A stretch of 9,287 bases of DNA from positions 1-9,287 of the forward strand of contig JAMCUV010000050.1 in assembly GCA_023379345.1 (NCBI GenBank). Direction: 5' to 3'. The notes beneath the pieces were generated by a model. That model saw nothing but the letters and a program-made list of their open reading frames with translations. It did no database searches and had not been told where the DNA came from. Positions 5,526-9,287 of this stretch are shown piece by piece (positions within the stretch are counted from its first letter, which is position 1; the number at the start of each line of letters is the position of its first letter). The position numbers and the translations under genes were made by a program. Source of the DNA: Thermoplasmatota archaeon (GTDB lineage Archaea; Thermoplasmatota; Thermoplasmata; Thermoplasmatales; Thermoplasmataceae).

Positions 5526-6518
5526 TTTTTTTCTTTTCTTGTATGTGTAATACTGAAGCGGATGCTTCAGCCAGTCCCGGTGGCATATTGGATCTTCGCC
5601 CCAGTAGCACAGATGGTTTGACCTGAGTACCGTGCACTTTGGTGGAGAATATTCAGTGCTTGAAATCTCGCCGGTCACATGGTTCACCTGATATGTGGTC
5701 ATGCGCTCATTGAAATCGGGAGCAGTTTTGAAGAGACCTATGATCCCCTCGTTGTTCATGCCTATCTTATGCAGGAAGCTTACAAGGGTGAATCTTGCCA
5801 TGTGCGGGAGATTGACACCGTCCCGCATCTGGGTGATATACTCCTTTATGCAGGGCGGAAATAGGGTAGCATCGACCTCACCCAGGTCAATGGACTTCTT
5901 GATGCCAGACTTCTGGAAAATATCAATTATCTCATCGATATTGTCACTGACTGGAGCGGTTATGGAATAACTTTCCTCGTCTGACAGGCCATTGAATATT
6001 GAGGACAGCTTCCTGACAAATGCTTCCCTTACAATCTTCGCCGCCACTTCCCTGTCGCAGTATACTGTCCCATGCCTCATGCTCTGGTAGATGAGGCGGT
6101 ATTTGTAACCGCTCAGCCGGGAAGTCAGGTTCACGAATTCACCGGCACGGACCATATAGAGGCCAGTCATTTCATCATACTCCATGGTTACGCCGTATCT
6201 CCTTGCGTAATCTGGAACAAACTCGCTGGCAATTGTCCTGCTCATGAGAAAGCCTTCCAGCAAATCACGAGCATGGTTCAGCACCCTCGAGGTCAGGATA
6301 GGTTCGCCAATCCTTCTGAGGATCCAGAGGGTAAGCGGGAGACACCTGAGGTCCTCAGCGGATGTGATTTCCCGCGATTCCTGGTCATTCATGGCCTCAA
6401 CTATGAGGCGGAAAGCATTGTGCCTGAGCCTTTCGCTTTCTCTGTCGTTGGATTCCAGAAACCCCTTTATTCTCGTCGCATCTGCATCAAGGTATATGTT
6501 GGTGCCTGCGGGTATCAT
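5487..6518 (-). CDS. priL: DNA primase large subunit PriL
   Basis: PriL is the regulatory, iron-sulfur subunit of the archaeal/eukaryotic-type primase and helps the catalytic subunit PriS start and measure primers at replication forks. The 343-residue length fits archaeal PriL. The C-terminal domain carries four cysteines placed as 4Fe-4S ligands: C223 (in FPPCIKEYI), C295 (PPKC), C304 (NHLCYW) and C312 (DPICHRDW), and the adjoining HMARFTLVSFLHKIGM at 239-254 is characteristic of the family. The N-terminal two thirds are helical. The tail after residue 326 is lysine-rich and overlaps SRP19 convergently. The ATG is one base beyond the M24 peptidase stop (TGA-G-ATG), indicating a coupled operon. 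priS is not in this window, so the two primase genes are not adjacent here. Confidence 0.93.
   Translation of the reverse strand: MIPAGTNIYLDADATRIKGFLESNDRESERLRHNAFRLIVEAMNDQESREITSAEDLRCLPLTLWILRRIGEPILTSRVLNHARDLLEGFLMSRTIASEFVPDYARRYGVTMEYDEMTGLYMVRAGEFVNLTSRLSGYKYRLIYQSMRHGTVYCDREVAAKIVREAFVRKLSSIFNGLSDEESYSITAPVSDNIDEIIDIFQKSGIKKSIDLGEVDATLFPPCIKEYITQMRDGVNLPHMARFTLVSFLHKIGMNNEGIIGLFKTAPDFNERMTTYQVNHVTGEISSTEYSPPKCTVLRSNHLCYWGEDPICHRDWLKHPLQYYTYKKRKKSGELPLNKAKKS
5526..5540 (+). terminator. T-rich terminator of S8e-SRP19 operon
   Basis: The SRP19 stop codon is followed without a gap by TTTTTTTCTTTTCTT, a typical archaeal oligo-T termination signal. On the opposite strand these bases encode the lysine-rich stretch (KKRKK) near the PriL C-terminus. 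Confidence 0.55.
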
Positions 6519-6519
6519 C

Positions 6520-7599
6520 TCACGATATTTCCATCAGTTCCCTTGGAGCTGTTGTGATAAGCTCGAAGCCATCCTTCTTCACAATGACGTCGTCCTCTAT
6601 CCTCACTCCGCCCACCCTTGGGACATATACTCCGGGTTCAACGGTCACAACCATGTTTGCCTTAAGCGGGAAATCATAGTTCGAAGAAAGTGCGGGATGA
6701 TCATGGACATCCATGCCCAGGCCATGTCCCAGTGAATGAATGAATCTACCCTTGAACTTTGTGGAATCTATTATCTTCCTGGCAACGGCATCAACATCCT
6801 TCCCGTTGACGTTTTCCTTAATGGTTTTCATGCTCTCGTCCTGCGCCCTGAATACGACATCATACATCTCGCGCTGATCTGGACTTGCACGCCCGAACAC
6901 AACGGTTCTTGTGATGTCTGAGCAGTATCTGCGATATCTTGCCCCGAAATCTATGAGCACAAAATCATTCTTCTTCAGTTTCCGGTCTCCCGGTGAATAA
7001 TGGGGCATGGATGCGTTCTCACCGAATGCAACTATGGTGCTGAATGATGGTTCTGAAGCACCGAGCTTCATCATCTCGTAGGCTATTAGGGCCGAAACCT
7101 CACTTTCAGTCATGCCCTCCTTGAGCTTTGTTACTGTGCTCTCAAAGGCCTCGCTGCCTATTTTTGCGGCTTCCCTTATTCTTGACAGTTCCTCGGGTGA
7201 CTTCATCCTGCGTGCTTCCATTATGGATGATGAGACATCGACAAATTCCTTGTCAGGAATTATACGCAGTACATCTTTGTATCTGCTCACAGTCAGTGCA
7301 GAATAATTCAGCCCTATGGAGTCAAGGCCTCCCAGGTTGTCCTTGATGGTCTTCTCGAATTCAGTTTTTCCGTTTGCCACTATGACCTCAAGTCCCGTCT
7401 TTCTTGCCGTCTCTTCCTCCAGAGCGGATGTTATTATCTTCACTTCGTCTGGTTTCACAATGAGTGCTGAACCTTCAAACAGCCCTCCGTCAACACCGGT
7501 AAGATAAAAAAATGTCTTGTCCACGGAGTTTTCATCCCCCTGGATGATCAGTATGGCATCAGTTTCCCGGGCATATCCAAACACATTTTTGAAATCCAT
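6520..7599 (-). CDS. pepQ: M24-family metallopeptidase (Xaa-Pro aminopeptidase/prolidase)
   Basis: The 359-residue protein has a two-domain creatinase/prolidase layout: an N-terminal domain (about 1-120) and a C-terminal 'pita-bread' catalytic domain. All five metal ligands are in place: D217 (VLIDFGA), D228 (SDITRT), H292 (SLGHGLG), E321 (VEPGVY) and E335 (VRIEDD). Supporting residues include H200 in MPHYSPG and the HDHP motif at 299-302. It should be a cytosolic two-metal enzyme removing an N-terminal residue from peptides with proline in second position, or splitting Xaa-Pro dipeptides; the length is near that of archaeal PepQ, but the sequence alone does not separate dipeptidase from aminopeptidase. 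It is the first gene of a pair with priL. A TATA-like CTTTATTG lies about 31 bases upstream (7627-7634, minus strand). Confidence 0.93.
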   Translation of the reverse strand: MDFKNVFGYARETDAILIIQGDENSVDKTFFYLTGVDGGLFEGSALIVKPDEVKIITSALEEETARKTGLEVIVANGKTEFEKTIKDNLGGLDSIGLNYSALTVSRYKDVLRIIPDKEFVDVSSSIMEARRMKSPEELSRIREAAKIGSEAFESTVTKLKEGMTESEVSALIAYEMMKLGASEPSFSTIVAFGENASMPHYSPGDRKLKKNDFVLIDFGARYRRYCSDITRTVVFGRASPDQREMYDVVFRAQDESMKTIKENVNGKDVDAVARKIIDSTKFKGRFIHSLGHGLGMDVHDHPALSSNYDFPLKANMVVTVEPGVYVPRVGGVRIEDDVIVKKDGFELITTAPRELMEIS

Positions 7600-7782
7600 A
7601 ATATCAATAGACCATCTTAAACGGCAATAAAGCCTTTCTTACATCTTACGTTGTAGCGTGATATCAATTTTTAGGGTCATATTAGTATTATTGAGATTAT
7701 AACTGTTATTTATTTCATATTATTAGTAATTCTATCAATATTGTTGAAAAGATTGAAATATGGAGCTGGGAATGACCCTCCA
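7600..7782. promoter_or_regulatory. Divergent promoter region between M24 peptidase and argG, with repeated motifs
   Basis: This A/T-rich region holds the start-proximal signals of two divergent genes. On the plus strand TTATTTATTTCATATTA (7706-7722) is a good TATA-like stretch for argG. The heptamer TATCAAT occurs three times (7602-7608, 7662-7668, 7733-7739), and TATTAGTA twice (7680-7687, 7721-7728), 41 bases apart or about four helical turns, flanking the TATA-like stretch. These may be regulator sites, but low sequence complexity makes chance repeats likely. No RNA gene is visible. Confidence 0.4.
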
Positions 7783-9000
7783 ATGTATAAGCGTGGATTG
7801 CTGCTGTATTCCGGAGGATTGGACACTTCTGTTATTCTGAAGATGCTGCAGGAGAAGATGGGGATGGAGGTTGTAACCCTGACCCTTGATGTGGGGCAGG
7901 AGGAGAACGATCTTGCCGCAATAGCTGAAAAGGCCTGGAAACTGGGTGCATCTGATGTCATAACCAAGAATGTGAAGAACGAGTTCGCAAACGGATACAT
8001 ATCCAGGGAAATCATGGCTGATGGAATGTATGATGGTGTCTATCCTCTCTCCACAAGCATTGCACGCCCGCTCATGTCCCTCGAAGCCGTGAATGCCGCA
8101 GATACCCATGACTGTGATGTCATAGTTCATGGCTGCACAGGTAAGGGCAATGATCAGGTGAGGTTTGAGGTATCAATCCGGGCCCTTAATCCTGACCTTA
8201 ACGTTATTGCTCCCGTGCGGGACTGGGGGTTGAACAGGGACCAGGAGATGGAATATGCCTCAAAGAATGGAATTCCAGTCAAGCTGGGCGGGAAATACTC
8301 CACCGATGAGAACCTGTGGGGAAGGTCTGTGGAAGGCTCGGATCTTGAAGATCCAAGGAAAGCCATACCGGTTGACGCCTATGCCTGGGTTACGCCACCA
8401 GATCAGGTTTCGCATGAAACCAGGGAGTTTACAATACAATTCAGCGCAGGAATTCCTGTGGAGATCAACGGCGTCAGGAAACCGCTTGCAAAGATTGTAT
8501 CGGACCTGAATGAAATGGCTGGAAAGGCAGGCTATGGAGCCATTGATCATCTTGAGGACAGGGTCACAGGAATCAAGAGCAGGGAATTTTATGAATGCCC
8601 GGCTGCATCAGTGATCATAAACGCACATCGGTCTTTGGAGCGGATGACACTTAGCAGGGAAGAAACCGCCTTCAAGTCCATAATAGAATCAAAGTGGACA
8701 ACCATGACCTATGACGGCCTGTGGTTCGATCCCTTGATGGATCACCTGAACAGCTTCCTGAAAAGCGTTAATGCCTATGTATCAGGCACTGTATCACTGA
8801 AACTGCAGAATGGGAACCTGCTGGTACAGGGAATGGAAAGCCCATATACACTCTACAATTACGAGAAGTCTACCTATGGCAGGCACGACACCTTCAACCA
8901 ATCATATGCCAAGGGATTTGTTGAACTCTTCGGGATGCAGACTGTTAACACCAACAGCGTCAGGAAAAAGGCAGTGGCAGAAATCTCCAAGAGTTTCTGA
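7783..9000 (+). CDS. argG: Argininosuccinate synthase
   Basis: It condenses citrulline and aspartate with ATP to argininosuccinate, AMP and PPi, the penultimate step of arginine synthesis. From ATG 7783 the protein has 405 residues, the normal size. The N-terminal PP-loop YSGGLDTS (9-16) binds ATP; YPLSTSIARPL (87-97) and HGCTGKGNDQVRFE (116-129) are signature segments of the family; YSTDENLWGRSVEGSDLEDP (172-191) lies in the synthetase domain. The frame is open back to TTG at 7741, adding 14 residues; I prefer 7783 because family members begin only a few residues before the PP-loop and GGAG lies at 7762-7765, although that spacing is long. argH starts six bases after the stop, so the two form an operon. 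Confidence 0.96.
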   Translation: MYKRGLLLYSGGLDTSVILKMLQEKMGMEVVTLTLDVGQEENDLAAIAEKAWKLGASDVITKNVKNEFANGYISREIMADGMYDGVYPLSTSIARPLMSLEAVNAADTHDCDVIVHGCTGKGNDQVRFEVSIRALNPDLNVIAPVRDWGLNRDQEMEYASKNGIPVKLGGKYSTDENLWGRSVEGSDLEDPRKAIPVDAYAWVTPPDQVSHETREFTIQFSAGIPVEINGVRKPLAKIVSDLNEMAGKAGYGAIDHLEDRVTGIKSREFYECPAASVIINAHRSLERMTLSREETAFKSIIESKWTTMTYDGLWFDPLMDHLNSFLKSVNAYVSGTVSLKLQNGNLLVQGMESPYTLYNYEKSTYGRHDTFNQSYAKGFVELFGMQTVNTNSVRKKAVAEISKSF

Positions 9001-9006
9001 TCGGTT

Positions 9007-9287
9007 ATGAAGAAGATATGGGCCAGCGGTGCTTCAGGGGATTCTCTTCCATCCCTGAACAGGCTGATGGTTGATGATGACATAGATGCGGACAGGCACA
9101 TGGTGGATTACGAGATACTTGCCCTGGCTGCGTACCACCTGCAGATACTGAAGCAGGGCCTAATTCCACGTGATGAAAGCATCCGGATACTTCATGCGCT
9201 TGCCGAGATTTATTCCACTGAACCGGACCTGAATGCCGACCTGGAGGATGTTCATGGGAATATTGAAGCAATGGTACTTGAAAAAGC
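9007..9287 (+). CDS. argH: Argininosuccinate lyase, N-terminal part (cut by window edge)
   Basis: ATG at 9007 opens a frame that runs off the right edge; 93 complete codons are visible. It should split argininosuccinate into arginine and fumarate, completing the pathway begun by the adjacent argG. The start KIWASG matches the family's 'KLWGGRF' position, the stretch DYEILALAAYHLQILKQGLI (residues 34-53) matches 'yDi..s.AHa.mL...Gii', and EDVHGNIEAMV (79-89) matches the conserved 'EDVHm.iE..L'. The N-terminus is different from the usual form (no GGRF), and the S.AH motif reads A.AY here. It belongs to the fumarase/aspartase superfamily, whose catalytic serine loop would lie beyond the window. 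Confidence 0.85.
   Translation, partial: MKKIWASGASGDSLPSLNRLMVDDDIDADRHMVDYEILALAAYHLQILKQGLIPRDESIRILHALAEIYSTEPDLNADLEDVHGNIEAMVLEK

Noticed and set aside
6072..6735. Plus-strand open frames opposite priL and the M24 peptidase
   Set aside because: Both opposite-strand genes have complete catalytic or metal-binding motifs; the plus-strand frames have low-complexity runs (Ser/Leu repeats) and no start signals.
7741..7782. TTG start for argG giving a 14-residue extension
   Set aside because: ArgG proteins normally begin a few residues before the YSGGLDTS loop. It is kept as an alternative because a TATA-like stretch is at suitable distance.
7735..8130. Minus-strand frames opposite the argG start
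   Set aside because: They are antisense to the conserved PP-loop and signature region of ArgG, with no protein-family features.
9005..9271. Minus-strand 88-codon frame at the right edge
   Set aside because: The plus-strand frame encodes the ArgH N-terminus with conserved EDVH motif and follows argG in an operon, which explains this stretch.
1..9287. tRNA, rRNA, CRISPR array, insertion sequence or attachment site
   Set aside because: I saw no regular repeat-spacer pattern, transposase motif, long terminal repeat or tRNA-like cloverleaf; the sequence is explained by genes and short promoter regions.

Overview
The window reads as part of a thermoplasmatalean (Euryarchaeota, Thermoplasmata) chromosome. 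The evidence is archaeal and eukaryote-type information-processing genes (ribosomal protein S8e, SRP19, large primase subunit PriL), heavy use of AGG/AGA and ATA codons, A/T-rich TATA-like boxes about 24-31 bases upstream of several start codons (the leaderless pattern), short intergenic spaces, and a malic enzyme/peptidase/argGH gene set. The lineage call is inference: there is no rRNA gene here. Every part of the window is coding or a short promoter region; the largest gap is 183 bases. I see no mobile element, CRISPR array or tRNA.

Layout from left to right. (1) Minus strand, 1794 to 1: a malic enzyme, then an overlapping GNAT acetyltransferase that leaves the left edge. (2) A 108-base divergent promoter region holding a perfect 10-bp palindrome, then a plus-strand tandem GNAT protein (1903-2838). 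(3) Convergent to it on the minus strand, a dolichol/phytol-kinase-family membrane enzyme (3795-2851), preceded by a small four-helix membrane protein (4167-3850). (4) A 96-base divergent region with three copies of the heptamer AGTTAAG. (5) Plus-strand cluster: an unrecognised 189-residue protein, then S8e and SRP19 (4-base overlap). (6) Minus-strand pair running into SRP19: an M24 aminopeptidase/prolidase and, one base later, PriL. SRP19 and priL overlap tail to tail, and a 10-bp inverted repeat supplies both stop codons and both T-tracts. (7) A 183-base divergent region with repeated short motifs, then argG and the start of argH, the last two steps of arginine synthesis.

Most genes are housekeeping: carbon metabolism (malic enzyme), translation and protein targeting (S8e, SRP19), replication priming (PriL), peptide turnover (M24), lipid-carrier phosphorylation (dolichol-kinase family) and arginine synthesis (argG/argH; fumarate released by ArgH can return to malate, the malic enzyme's substrate). 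The least explained items are the 189-residue protein before S8e, whose two ends loosely resemble a TraB/ChaN-like fold without its usual catalytic motif, and the non-coding architecture: the shared stop/terminator repeat, the operator-like repeats, and a small hairpin just upstream of the S8e ribosome binding site. No clearly new multi-gene system is visible.
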